Assembly (NCBI RefSeq): GCF_003337415.1 | Contig: NZ_QPJT01000010.1 | Coordinates: forward strand, 62,001 to 126,000 | DNA: 64,000 nucleotides | Reading direction: 5' to 3' | Source of the DNA: Anaerobacterium chartisolvens | Lineage (GTDB): Bacteria; Bacillota; Clostridia; Acetivibrionales; DSM-27016 | Shown: positions 8,546 through 17,045 of the stretch, in pieces | Layout: each line of letters begins with the position of its first letter | Position numbering within the stretch: the first letter of the stretch is position 1 | Notes under the pieces: generated by a model | What the model was told of the DNA's origin: nothing | Database searches by the model: none | Seen by the model: only the letters and a program-made list of their open reading frames with translations | Position numbers and translations under genes: made by a program

Positions 8546-10021
8546 CTATATACTCATTCTCAAGCTGGTGCTGTCCAATTCTCCAAGAATTTCCGCCACA
8601 ACTTCTCTCTCATCAAAATGAACTGTTTTGTCCTTGAATATCTGATACGTTTCATGTCCTTTTCCCGCAAGCACTATTATATCTCCCTGCGCCGCGTTTT
8701 GCATGGAATATTTTATGGCGCTTCGTCTGTCTGCGATTGTTACATATTCCGCTCCCGTCCCTTTAATGCCCTCCTCTATTTCCTTAAGTATGGCCTCGGG
8801 CTCTTCCGTTCTGGGATTATCCGAGGTGATAACGGTGTAGTCGGCTATCCTTCCCGCTACCTCTCCCATTACCGGCCTTTTGCCCCGATCCCTGTCTCCT
8901 CCGCACCCGAAGACACAAATCAATCTCCCCGGAGCATATGCCTTAACGGTGCTTAATATGTTCTCAAGGCTGTCAGGCGTGTGGGCATAATCAATCATTA
9001 CGGTAAAGTCCCTTCCAGTGTCAACTATTTCCGCACGGCCTGGCACACTTATTGCTTCAAGCCCTTTTTTCACCGCATCATACCCTATGCCTGCAATTCC
9101 GCATACACCTATGGCGGCAAGTGCGTTGTACACACTGAACCTTCCGGGAACGTTAACCCTTATTTCGCCCTCGAACCACGGTGTCACCGCATAAAAATCC
9201 ACACCTCCGGGGTGCTCTGCAATGTCTGCCGCCCTGATGTCCGCTTTGCCGTCTATTCCATATGTTAAGACATCGCATTTCGCTGCCTGTATTATATATC
9301 CCGAATATTTGCTGTCTATGTTCACCAGAGCCTTTTTGCACATTGTAAAGAGCTTGGCTTTAGCTCTCAAATAATGCTCAAAGTCAGGATGCTCATTAGG
9401 GCCTATGTGATCTTGAGATATGTTGGTGAAAACACCTATGTCATAGTCACATTGAGATACCCTGTGAAGCTCCAGCCCTTGGGATGAAACCTCCATCACA
9501 ACACTGTCAACCTTCTTCTCAAGCATTTCGGAAAACAGTGCCTGAAGGTCATGAGACTCGGGTGTTGTACGCTCTGTAACAAGCACCTCTCCGCCTATTC
9601 TGCTGCCTAAAGTGCCTACCAGCCCTACCTTCTGCCCCGCAGCCTCCAAAATGGATTTAACCATAAACGAGGTGGTGGTCTTACCCTTAGTTCCCGTTAT
9701 TCCCATAAGGGAAAACCGCCTTGAGGGATGACGGTAAAATGCCGCCGATACTTCCGCAAGGGCTTCTCTGGTGTCTCCAACCCTGATAGCGGTAATTCCC
9801 CTCGGTACATCCACATCCCTCTGGATTAAAATCGCACTCGCCCCGTTTTCCGCCGCTGATGCTATGTAATTGTGCCCATCGGTCTTAAAGCCTTCAATGC
9901 ACACAAACACAAACCCGCCTCTAACCCTTCTGGAATCATATGCAATACCCGATATTTCCAGTTCTGTGCTCCCCCAAATGCTTATTACCTTCAAATTATC
10001 AACTAAGTCTTTTAACAGCAT
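8546..10021 (-). CDS. murE: UDP-MurNAc-dipeptide:meso-diaminopimelate ligase MurE
   Basis: MurE adds the third amino acid of the stem peptide. The motif DNPR at residues 401-404 is characteristic of enzymes that use meso-diaminopimelate rather than L-Lys, so the wall is probably DAP-type. Other marks are the ATP loop GITGTKGKTTTSF and the central MIDYAHTPDSLEN. The start at 10021 was chosen because GGAGG lies 6-7 bases upstream; an in-frame ATG four codons earlier actually contains that ribosome site. The product is 491 residues, normal for the family. It lies downstream of the PBP gene and directly upstream of murF. Confidence 0.96.
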   Translation of the reverse strand: MLLKDLVDNLKVISIWGSTELEISGIAYDSRRVRGGFVFVCIEGFKTDGHNYIASAAENGASAILIQRDVDVPRGITAIRVGDTREALAEVSAAFYRHPSRRFSLMGITGTKGKTTTSFMVKSILEAAGQKVGLVGTLGSRIGGEVLVTERTTPESHDLQALFSEMLEKKVDSVVMEVSSQGLELHRVSQCDYDIGVFTNISQDHIGPNEHPDFEHYLRAKAKLFTMCKKALVNIDSKYSGYIIQAAKCDVLTYGIDGKADIRAADIAEHPGGVDFYAVTPWFEGEIRVNVPGRFSVYNALAAIGVCGIAGIGYDAVKKGLEAISVPGRAEIVDTGRDFTVMIDYAHTPDSLENILSTVKAYAPGRLICVFGCGGDRDRGKRPVMGEVAGRIADYTVITSDNPRTEEPEAILKEIEEGIKGTGAEYVTIADRRSAIKYSMQNAAQGDIIVLAGKGHETYQIFKDKTVHFDEREVVAEILGELDSTSLRMSI

Positions 10022-10079
10022 ATAAACCTCCATATGTCAGTCTGCCCTTATAATTAAAATTCAACCCTGTACCGGCAAT

Positions 10080-12260
10080 TTATTCAGTATCCAAAAATCT
10101 CAATTCCACCTCTACAACTGTACCCTTCTCAAGCTCTGTCCCGGGCTCAAATTGCTGCTCAACCACTACCCCTATTCCCTTGCCTTTTACATTCAGGCCT
10201 ACCTTGCTGAGAGTTTCCACAGCCTCATCAATAGTTTTGTTTTTAATGTCTGGCATTTTCACCTTAATGCCCTGCTGTGGCTTATAGGTATATAATATAA
10301 CAACAGATTTTTTAGTCAAGCTTATTCCGGGCTTAGGAGACTGCTCAACTACTATTGTATTATTGTCGTAGCCTTCTCCCTCTATGCTGTACTTAAGATT
10401 AACGCCCGTGGCGGACAATATCTGTCTGGCCTCGGCAGTACTCTTGCCTCTTACATCGGGGACAGTAACCTGATCCTCAAGCTCTTCCTTATCCTTCTCA
10501 GTGTATCTTCTTTCCACACCAAGGTATTCAAGACTGTTTTCAATAATATCCCTGACTACCGGAGCAGCTATCTTGCCCCCTCCATGTCCGAAGGGCGAGC
10601 TGGGATCGGGATAATCAAGAACCACAAGGACACATATAACAGGGTTGTCGGCGGGTGCAAATGCGGAAAAGGAAGCTATATACCTTCCCTTGCTCTTAGT
10701 CTCAGTCGTCTCGGACGTACCCGTCTTGCCTGCCACTCTGTACCCCGGCACATATGCATTACCTCCCGTCGCAGTATCAACCGAAACGACCCCCTCCAGT
10801 ATTTCACACAGGGTGTCTGAGGTTTGCTTGGAAATAACATTCCTCACCGGCTGGGGCTCAAACCTCTCAATAATATTTCCATCCGAATCGGTTATTTCCT
10901 TAATAACTCTCGGCTTCATAAGCGTTCCTCCGTTGGCAATAGCACCGTAAGAGGATATCAGCTGAATAGGCGATATCTGAAATCTCTGGCCAAAGGCAGC
11001 AACCGCCATATCTATTTCCTTAGGCTGTGCATGGATTTGGCTCTGTGCCTCTCCGGGCAGCTCTATCCCCGTTCTGTCATAGAAGCCGAAGGCCTTCATA
11101 TACTTGTAAAATTTGCTTACCCCCATCACCTGAGCTAAGCGTACAAACACAGGGTTGCAGGAGTTGTACACACCCTCTGCGAAGCTTTCCTCCCCATGAG
11201 GCCTGTAGCCTCTCCAGCATTTAATGGTATTTCCCTGAACAATAACGGGAAAGTCATTGACGCGGGTCTGAGGGGTTACAATTCCCTCCTCAAGGCCCGC
11301 CGCGGCGGTAATGGCTTTAAAGGTAGACCCCGGCTCATAGGTGTCAACCACCGCCTTATTCCTCCACACAACGGAAAACATAGCTTTCTTTTCTTCAGAG
11401 GACATGCCCTCCCATTCTGCCTTATCTGTATCAGTAGGACAGCCGAAGGGGTCGTTGGGATCAAAATCAGGCTTGGAAACCATAGCCAGAATATCTCCGT
11501 TTCTTGGATCTGTTACAATAGCAGTGGCTCCGTTCAGAACCATATTGTCGGTCACCGCTTTTTCAAGAGCTCTCTGTGCAAAATACTGTATCGTTTCATC
11601 TATCGTCAGAACTATATTGGCGCCGTCCTGAACCCCTATGTGTTTTTCCTCATTAAGCGGAAGTCCTCTGCCCCTTGCATCTGTTTCACTTAGGATTTTT
11701 CCCGGAACTCCCTTAAGATACTTATCCATCACCGCTTCAATTCCGTCCAGCCCCTGATTGTCATCACCCGTAAACCCAAGAATATGAGCCGCAAGATTTC
11801 TGTTAGGGTAATACCTCTTGCTGTCCTCGTCTATGTATATTCCTCCCACATCGTGTTCCTTTGCCCATTTCCTTATATTATTGCCTACTTCATCATCTAT
11901 TTTTCTTTTTATTATTTCATACATGCTTTTTTTCTTTATTTTTTTCAATATACCCTCGGGGTTCATGCCAAGAATTTCTCCCAAATTATCGGCAATAGTT
12001 TCCTGATCAAGCTTAGATTCCCTTACCTCCTGAGGGTTAATGGTTATTTTTTCTACCGAAGCACTTACAGCAAGAGGCTTTCCGTTCCTATCAAAAATAG
12101 TCCCTCTCTTAGGGCTTATATCGCGCCCTCTGGTCTGCTGGGAAAATGCCTTCTTCTGATAGAAATCACCCTGTACTATCTGTATCCATCCAACCCGGAC
12201 TACTAAAGCAGCTATTAATACAGAAAACGTGACCAGCAAAAAAATCAGTCTTTTTTTCAT
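10080..12260 (-). CDS. spoVD: Class B penicillin-binding protein, SpoVD/PBP2X type, two PASTA domains
   Basis: This D,D-transpeptidase cross-links peptidoglycan outside the membrane, acting with an SEDS polymerase. It begins with one membrane anchor (about residues 3-24), followed by the PBP dimerisation domain and a transpeptidase domain with S312-T-F-K, the SCN motif in YNSCNPVF, and KTGTS. Two PASTA domains follow (starting at VTVPDVRGK and VKMPDIKNK). B. subtilis SpoVD is usually described with one PASTA and PBP2X with two, so whether it serves division or sporulation is open. The ATG at 12260 fits homologue N-termini but has only a weak ribosome site; a GTG at 12311 would add 17 residues. 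Confidence 0.93.
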   Translation of the reverse strand: MKKRLIFLLVTFSVLIAALVVRVGWIQIVQGDFYQKKAFSQQTRGRDISPKRGTIFDRNGKPLAVSASVEKITINPQEVRESKLDQETIADNLGEILGMNPEGILKKIKKKSMYEIIKRKIDDEVGNNIRKWAKEHDVGGIYIDEDSKRYYPNRNLAAHILGFTGDDNQGLDGIEAVMDKYLKGVPGKILSETDARGRGLPLNEEKHIGVQDGANIVLTIDETIQYFAQRALEKAVTDNMVLNGATAIVTDPRNGDILAMVSKPDFDPNDPFGCPTDTDKAEWEGMSSEEKKAMFSVVWRNKAVVDTYEPGSTFKAITAAAGLEEGIVTPQTRVNDFPVIVQGNTIKCWRGYRPHGEESFAEGVYNSCNPVFVRLAQVMGVSKFYKYMKAFGFYDRTGIELPGEAQSQIHAQPKEIDMAVAAFGQRFQISPIQLISSYGAIANGGTLMKPRVIKEITDSDGNIIERFEPQPVRNVISKQTSDTLCEILEGVVSVDTATGGNAYVPGYRVAGKTGTSETTETKSKGRYIASFSAFAPADNPVICVLVVLDYPDPSSPFGHGGGKIAAPVVRDIIENSLEYLGVERRYTEKDKEELEDQVTVPDVRGKSTAEARQILSATGVNLKYSIEGEGYDNNTIVVEQSPKPGISLTKKSVVILYTYKPQQGIKVKMPDIKNKTIDEAVETLSKVGLNVKGKGIGVVVEQQFEPGTELEKGTVVEVELRFLDTE

Positions 12261-12478
12261 CGTCAACCCAAGCCCTGCCAATTTGTACCCCCCCAAAAAA
12301 GCCTTTTGCACCCTTTTAAAAAATCACTGCCTTTTTTAGTTTATTCCCTAAACCCCAATATTATTTCTATGATATAAAGCAAAAAGACTACAGACCGCAT
12401 AAAAATATATTTTATACCATCTACAGCCCATTATCCAGCTATATATGTAGCGATAAAGATTTTACATGTAACCTTTGT

Positions 12479-12503
12479 CCCCTCTCTTTTCAAAAGAGGG
12501 GGG
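12479..12503. repeat. Intercistronic hairpin between ftsL and spoVD
   Basis: CCCCTCTC and GAGGGGGG pair around a TTTTCAAAA loop that can itself pair further. There is no U-tract on either strand, so it is probably an mRNA-processing or REP-like hairpin rather than a terminator. It sits in the 277 bp between ftsL and the PBP start, the longest gap in the dcw cluster. Confidence 0.45.
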
Positions 12504-12537
12504 CACGCGCTTGCTCCCATATACCTTAAATAAACAA

Positions 12538-13023
12538 TCAGTACAGCAGCGCCACAAGCTCTTCAAGCTTATTAAGCACCGACTTCAGCACTTCCTCTCC
12601 GCTGCTTTTCTCCTTATATTTTTCCGATACTATAGACAAATTCTCTCTGGGAATATTCACGTACACTATCTGGTATTTATCAGGCTTATGCATACCAAGC
12701 TTGCTCTCTGCAATCTCCTTTACCTTTACAAGATCCATCTCCTGCTGTATGGCAATTTCCAGCTTGGCATTCTCATTGGAAATTCTCGCGTACTCCTTAT
12801 TCCGGCTGTCAATAGAATAATTAATCTGCGTAATCATTGTGTACCTGAGCATAACGGCAGAGCCCGCTATAAAGACAAGGAATATTGCAAACACCATCTT
12901 TAATTTCGCCTTGTTATTGCTCCTCTGCGTCTTTTTAGCTTTTAAAACCTTATTCTCTTCGTATACGTCATACTCAATCTTAGGAGCAGCAGACCCATGA
13001 ATATAATTTTTTCCGGATTCCAT
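12538..13023 (-). CDS. ftsL: FtsL-like cell division protein
   Basis: The 161-residue bitopic protein has a basic cytoplasmic N-terminus of about 40 residues, one membrane segment (MVFAIFLVFIAGSAVML), and an extracellular coiled-coil region (NEYARISNENAKLEIAIQQE-like heptads). This is the FtsL/DivIC plan. Position between rsmH and the class B PBP is the canonical ftsL slot, and FtsL normally recruits and activates the FtsW-PBP complex. Similarity at residue level is low, as is usual for FtsL, so the name rests largely on topology and synteny. The start at 13023 follows AGAGGTG by 9 bases; an in-frame GTG at 13035 overlaps that site. Confidence 0.82.
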   Translation of the reverse strand: MESGKNYIHGSAAPKIEYDVYEENKVLKAKKTQRSNNKAKLKMVFAIFLVFIAGSAVMLRYTMITQINYSIDSRNKEYARISNENAKLEIAIQQEMDLVKVKEIAESKLGMHKPDKYQIVYVNIPRENLSIVSEKYKEKSSGEEVLKSVLNKLEELVALLY

Positions 13024-13079
13024 ACTTTTAATCACCTCTAAACCTTACTTAGCATATACAACAGGCCAAGAGACAGTAA

Positions 13080-13113
13080 GCCGGGAGATTGACTTTACCT
13101 GTCAATCCCCGGC
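13080..13113. repeat. Hairpin between rsmH and ftsL
   Basis: GCCGGGAGATTGAC and GTCAATCCCCGGC form a 13-bp stem with one bulged base and a 7-base loop. No U-tract follows on the minus strand. It may tune expression between rsmH and the division genes, but this is only inferred from position. Confidence 0.5.
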
Positions 13114-13238
13114 AAGAGCTTATTTCCTGAATTTTATGCTTTTGTTTTTTATATTTATCTTTTCCTTTGTAAGCCTTAAAACACCTGTCAATCCTCTTTT
13201 GTATTTCTTAAACCCACTTTTCTTAGAGTGTATTTATA

Positions 13239-14180
13239 TTAAATCCTTTGTATAATCCGTAATTTTGCACTTCTTGCCCGGGGATTGTCCTCTATTTCAG
13301 CCTCTGAAGGCAATATTGGCTTTTTTGATATATGCCTTGCCACAGCCTCCTTGCCGCAAACACATATCGGAAATTCGGGAGGGCATGTGCAAGGCTTAAC
13401 CATTTTTTGATACTCCGTTTTAACAATCCTGTCCTCTAATGAATGAAAGGTTATTATACAAAGCCTTCCCCCCGGTGAAAGCACCGAAACAGCGTCCCTT
13501 ATGGCAGCCCCCAATATTCCCAGCTCATTATTCACTTCAATTCTTATTGCCTGAAAGGTTCTCTTTGCAGGATGAGGGCCTTCCCGTCTGGCCGAGCTGG
13601 GTACAGCCGCCTTTATTATATCCACCAGTTCTCCTGTAGTTGTCACAGCCTTTTTTTTTCTGGCCTGAACAATGAACGCCGCTATTCTGGCCGCCCATCT
13701 TTCCTCACCGTAATCCCTTATAATATCCCTTATCCTGTTTTCCTCATACTCATTTATGATAAATTCGGCAGTCACACTGCCTCTTCTGTCCATCCTCATA
13801 TCGAGAGGAGCATCAATGCGGTAGCTGAAACCCCTTTCTCCTTCGTCAAGCTGGTGGGATGAGACACCAAGATCCAGCAATATACCGTCAACACAACACA
13901 CGTTGTTCTCCCGGCAGACATCCTTTATATCCTTAAAATTCACATTGGCAAAAATTAATTTTGCCTCTCCTCCGGCCTTTTCCAGCACCGCCTTAGACGA
14001 CTGTATGGCAAAGGCGTCCTGATCTATTCCTATAAGCATACCCCGGCTGTCAAGCCGTCTGTAAATTTCGCGGGAATGCCCCGCTCCGCCCATAGTACCG
14101 TCTATGTATGTTCCAAAGGGCTTTATTTCAAGTCCCTCAATGCACTCCTTAAGCAAAACAGGCTTATGATTAAATTCCAT
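13239..14180 (-). CDS. rsmH: 16S rRNA (cytosine-1402-N4) methyltransferase RsmH
   Basis: RsmH (formerly MraW) N4-methylates C1402 in the decoding centre of 16S rRNA. The 313-residue length is typical. The SAM-binding region starts with YIDGTMGGAGHS, followed by LLDLGVSSHQLDEGERGFS and the C-terminal ARSAKLRIIQRI, all strongly diagnostic. It lies 23 bp downstream of mraZ, in the usual first two positions of the dcw cluster, so it should share the mraZ promoter. Confidence 0.97.
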   Translation of the reverse strand: MEFNHKPVLLKECIEGLEIKPFGTYIDGTMGGAGHSREIYRRLDSRGMLIGIDQDAFAIQSSKAVLEKAGGEAKLIFANVNFKDIKDVCRENNVCCVDGILLDLGVSSHQLDEGERGFSYRIDAPLDMRMDRRGSVTAEFIINEYEENRIRDIIRDYGEERWAARIAAFIVQARKKKAVTTTGELVDIIKAAVPSSARREGPHPAKRTFQAIRIEVNNELGILGAAIRDAVSVLSPGGRLCIITFHSLEDRIVKTEYQKMVKPCTCPPEFPICVCGKEAVARHISKKPILPSEAEIEDNPRARSAKLRIIQRI

Positions 14181-14203
14181 TTAACTTAAACTTCACTCCC
14201 AAT

Positions 14204-14635
14204 TTATATACCAAGCATGGCCATCTTTTCGGCTATCTTGTCGGCACTTATATTATCATCCCCGCTATAGCTTTCCCATTTATGCTTGTCCCATATCTCT
14301 ACTCTTGTTGAAACACCTATAATATATATGTCCTTATCTAAAGCGGCATATTCCCTGAGATTCTGCGGGATTAATATTCTTCCCTGCTTATCCGCCTCAC
14401 ATTCAGCGGCGCCTGAGAAAAAGAATCTTACAAAAGCTCTGACATCCTTGTCGGTAAAGGGAAGGGATTTAAGCTTTGATTCCAGATTGCACCACTCCTC
14501 TGAGGAGTATGCAAATAAGCAGTTGTCAAGGCCCTTGGTTAAAATAAATTTCTCTCCTAAGCCCTCCCTGTACTTAGCCGGGATAATTGCCCGTCCTTTT
14601 GAATCCACGGTATGCTGGTATTCTCCATAGAACAA
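14204..14635 (-). CDS. mraZ: Transcriptional regulator MraZ
   Basis: MraZ is a DNA-binding regulator at the head of dcw clusters and usually controls its own operon. The 143 residues contain two SpoVT-AbrB-like halves, each with the DxxGR motif: [14 protein letters not shown] near residue 12 and [14 protein letters not shown] near residue 85. The start ATG at 14635 gives the family N-terminus [11 protein letters not shown]. Repeated AAAGTGG boxes lie immediately upstream, matching known MraZ targets and pointing to autoregulation. Confidence 0.96.
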   Translation of the reverse strand: MFYGEYQHTVDSKGRAIIPAKYREGLGEKFILTKGLDNCLFAYSSEEWCNLESKLKSLPFTDKDVRAFVRFFFSGAAECEADKQGRILIPQNLREYAALDKDIYIIGVSTRVEIWDKHKWESYSGDDNISADKIAEKMAMLGI

Positions 14636-14659
14636 TTATCTCACCCCTGCTTCTCTGTC

Positions 14660-14693
14660 CTTTCACACCACTTTCCACCACTTTCCACCACTT
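14660..14693 (-). promoter_or_regulatory. MraZ operator: three AAAGTGG-type boxes at 10-bp spacing
   Basis: Read on the minus strand, AAGTGGTGG, AAAGTGGTGG and AAAGTGGTGT follow one another with a strict 10-bp period, then a degenerate GAAAGG. MraZ is known to bind tandem boxes of this kind (AAAGTG repeats in Mollicutes, TGGG repeats in E. coli). The array ends 25 bp upstream of the mraZ start. A possible promoter, TTGCTT-16-TAAAAT, lies just upstream in AT-rich sequence, so bound MraZ would block or modulate initiation. Confidence 0.8.
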
Positions 14694-14758
14694 ATGTACT
14701 TATTTTATTTTAAAAATAATAAATAATCAAGCAAATTTTATGGTTTTTAAAGGCAAAC

Positions 14759-14790
14759 AAAAAAGATAGGACATAAGTCCTATCTTTTTT
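14759..14790 (-). terminator. Bidirectional intrinsic terminator between rodA and mraZ
   Basis: AAAAAAGATAGGAC-ATAA-GTCCTATCTTTTTT is a perfect stem flanked by A- and T-tracts. It lies directly after the stop of the rodA gene and upstream of the mraZ promoter region, so it separates the rodA transcription unit from the dcw cluster. Confidence 0.9.
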
Positions 14791-14804
14791 GTTTAAACTG
14801 GCCC

Positions 14805-15941
14805 CTACTGTGAGCTGTTGAAAATGCTTCGTTTGCGGCGTATTGACACACTAAGTATTATTCCTATGGCAATATAATTTGTTATCATCGCGCTTCCTCC
14901 CTGACTGACAAATGGCAGAGGCAGACCTGTTATGGGAAATATTCCTATGTTCATTCCTATATTCTCCACAAAGTTAAATCCCATCATTGCTGTTAATCCC
15001 GTCACCAGAAAAGACCCGTACAAGTCTCTGGAGTTTTTTGCAATATAAACGCACCTCAAAAGCAGAAAAAATATGATAATAACGACTATTGCAGAACCAA
15101 TAAACCCCAGCTCCTCACCTATAACAGTAAAAATAAAATCCGACTCCTTTACAGGTACGGTTCCCCTCTGGGTCTGTATCCCTTGAAAAAGCTTTTTACC
15201 GAATATCTGCCCCGAGCCTATGGCCCTTATCGAGCGCAGCACCTGAAACCCCGCATTTGACTGGTCATCCTCTGGATTAAAGAAAAACCTTATTCTGTCC
15301 CTTCTTTTGTCATTAAGCAAAAAAATCCATGTGAAAACTCCGCACGGGATTGCCGCTATGAATGCTCCCAGCATATATTTATAGGGCAAGCCGCAAATAA
15401 AAAGCATAACAAAAAAAACAAATATAAACACCATTGACATGCCGAAATCATTTTGCAAAATAACAAGCCCTATGGGAATTGCAGAGTAAATAAGGAATTT
15501 TGCTATATTTTTACCTCCCTGACCTTCCTTAATTCTTTCAAGAAAGGTGGAAATCACTACAATAAAAGTGATTTTTGCTATTTCCGAAGGCTGAAAGCTT
15601 CCGAAAACAGGAATTTGCATCCAACTGTTGCTCCCCCATGTCTCGGCTCCCACCCCCCTGAATTTAACGTATACAAGCAAAACCACACTTATAACATAAA
15701 AAACAATTCCTATTATTTTAAAATCCTTATAATCCACCAAGCTTATGACCAGAGCCATAACTATGCCTATTGCAAGTGCCAAGCCCTGTTTCAAAACCAT
15801 ACTATCACCATTCTCAAAGGACAAGGTGGCGCTATAGAGCACCACCAGCCCAATAGCGGACAGTGTCAGCACAGTTATAAACAGGATATAATCAAAGCTT
15901 TTTATAAAGCTTATGCCCTTTGTTTTTTCCACAGAATACAT
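14805..15941 (-). CDS. rodA: SEDS peptidoglycan polymerase RodA (FtsW/RodA family)
   Basis: A 378-residue polytopic SEDS protein, probably the elongation polymerase. Motifs include FQPSEIAKITF, PVKESDFIFTVIGEELGF with the conserved Asp, and TGLPLPFVSQGGSAM. The last has SQGG where FtsW-type proteins have SYGG; this is common in RodA. The ATG at 15941 is preferred because AAAGGTGG precedes it by 6 bases; an in-frame GTG three codons upstream lies inside that site. It is separated from lgt by 43 bp in the same direction and ends at a strong terminator. Confidence 0.9.
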   Translation of the reverse strand: MYSVEKTKGISFIKSFDYILFITVLTLSAIGLVVLYSATLSFENGDSMVLKQGLALAIGIVMALVISLVDYKDFKIIGIVFYVISVVLLVYVKFRGVGAETWGSNSWMQIPVFGSFQPSEIAKITFIVVISTFLERIKEGQGGKNIAKFLIYSAIPIGLVILQNDFGMSMVFIFVFFVMLFICGLPYKYMLGAFIAAIPCGVFTWIFLLNDKRRDRIRFFFNPEDDQSNAGFQVLRSIRAIGSGQIFGKKLFQGIQTQRGTVPVKESDFIFTVIGEELGFIGSAIVVIIIFFLLLRCVYIAKNSRDLYGSFLVTGLTAMMGFNFVENIGMNIGIFPITGLPLPFVSQGGSAMITNYIAIGIILSVSIRRKRSIFNSSQ

Positions 15942-15984
15942 TGGAGCCACCTTTTTTTACAGTAAAATTTAAAAAATCCTAAAG

Positions 15985-17010
15985 CTACTTGTCCTTGTTT
16001 TCTTCCTTAAAAGACGCATCCTCCTCATGCATAAAATCTTCCCCGGCATCCTCTTCATCCTCAATAATGTCCTGACAGTCCGGGTCGTCGGCGCAAATTC
16101 CCTCTTCGTCCTGCTCCTTCTCGTTCTCCTCAAGCTCCCTTAGTATTTCCCCGTACCTGCTTGAGCCGGCCTGTTCTGCTTCCTCCAACGACAGGTTGAA
16201 TTTCCTTCTTCTTAAAACAAATGCAATAACAAAAGAAATAGCAAACAGGAAACCAAGCAATTGAGAAACTCTTAAGCTTCCAAGCATGAGGCTGTCTGTA
16301 CGCAAGCCCTCAATAAATGCCCTGCCTATGCCGTAAAGTATCATATACAAAAAGAATACCTCACCCTCTAGCTTCTTCCTTTTCCTGTACCATATTAAAA
16401 ACAGAAATATTCCTATGTCCATTAAGGACTCGTATAAAAAAGTAGGATGGACGGGAAGATCAGGCGTTACTGCCATTCCCTTCATTTGAAGAAATGCAAG
16501 CTGCTCCCTTATGGAATCCCCCGTCATTCCCCATGGCAGCCGGGTATTTACCCCGAAGGCCTCCTGATTGACAAAATTTCCCCAACGCCCTATCCCCTGG
16601 GCAAGCACTAAATACGGCACACCAAAATCTATCAGCTTAAGCACCCCTATTTTTTTGTGCCTTGCAAAGAAATACGCAACTATTACGGCGCCTATTACTC
16701 CCCCATATATAGCCAGACCGCCCTGCCTCGTATTAAAGACCGAAAGCAAATCGTCCTTAAACTCTCCCCAATTGAATACAACATAGTAAAGCCTTGCAAA
16801 TACAATTGCCACAGGAGCGGCAAACAACACGAGATCGACTATGCTTTCAGGCTCTATCCCAAATTTCTTGCTGCTCCTCATACCAAGAATTACAGCCAGA
16901 ATAAATGCAAACGCTATAATAATTCCATACCAGTAAATGGGCAACGTAAAAATTTTGAAAGCCTCTCTGCTTATTTCAAATTCCAGCCCCAGACGCGGAA
17001 ATTCAATCAT
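15985..17010 (-). CDS. lgt: Prolipoprotein diacylglyceryl transferase Lgt with acidic C-terminal tail
   Basis: Lgt attaches diacylglycerol to the lipobox Cys of prelipoproteins in the membrane; several lipoproteins in this window would be substrates. Core motifs are YWYGIIIAFAF, the Lgt signature GRWGNFVNQEAFG and HPTFLYESL, with about seven membrane segments. The family is usually 260-290 residues; this one is 341. The extra 70 residues after the last membrane segment are mostly Asp/Glu (for example DEEDAGEDFMHEED) and look disordered and cytoplasmic. The start at 17010 follows GAGGGGG. It lies 35 bp after the M16 peptidase gene. Confidence 0.95.
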   Translation of the reverse strand: MIEFPRLGLEFEISREAFKIFTLPIYWYGIIIAFAFILAVILGMRSSKKFGIEPESIVDLVLFAAPVAIVFARLYYVVFNWGEFKDDLLSVFNTRQGGLAIYGGVIGAVIVAYFFARHKKIGVLKLIDFGVPYLVLAQGIGRWGNFVNQEAFGVNTRLPWGMTGDSIREQLAFLQMKGMAVTPDLPVHPTFLYESLMDIGIFLFLIWYRKRKKLEGEVFFLYMILYGIGRAFIEGLRTDSLMLGSLRVSQLLGFLFAISFVIAFVLRRRKFNLSLEEAEQAGSSRYGEILRELEENEKEQDEEGICADDPDCQDIIEDEEDAGEDFMHEEDASFKEENKDK

Positions 17011-17045
17011 CTCTTATCCCCCTCGTTTTTTTAAGATATTTACAG

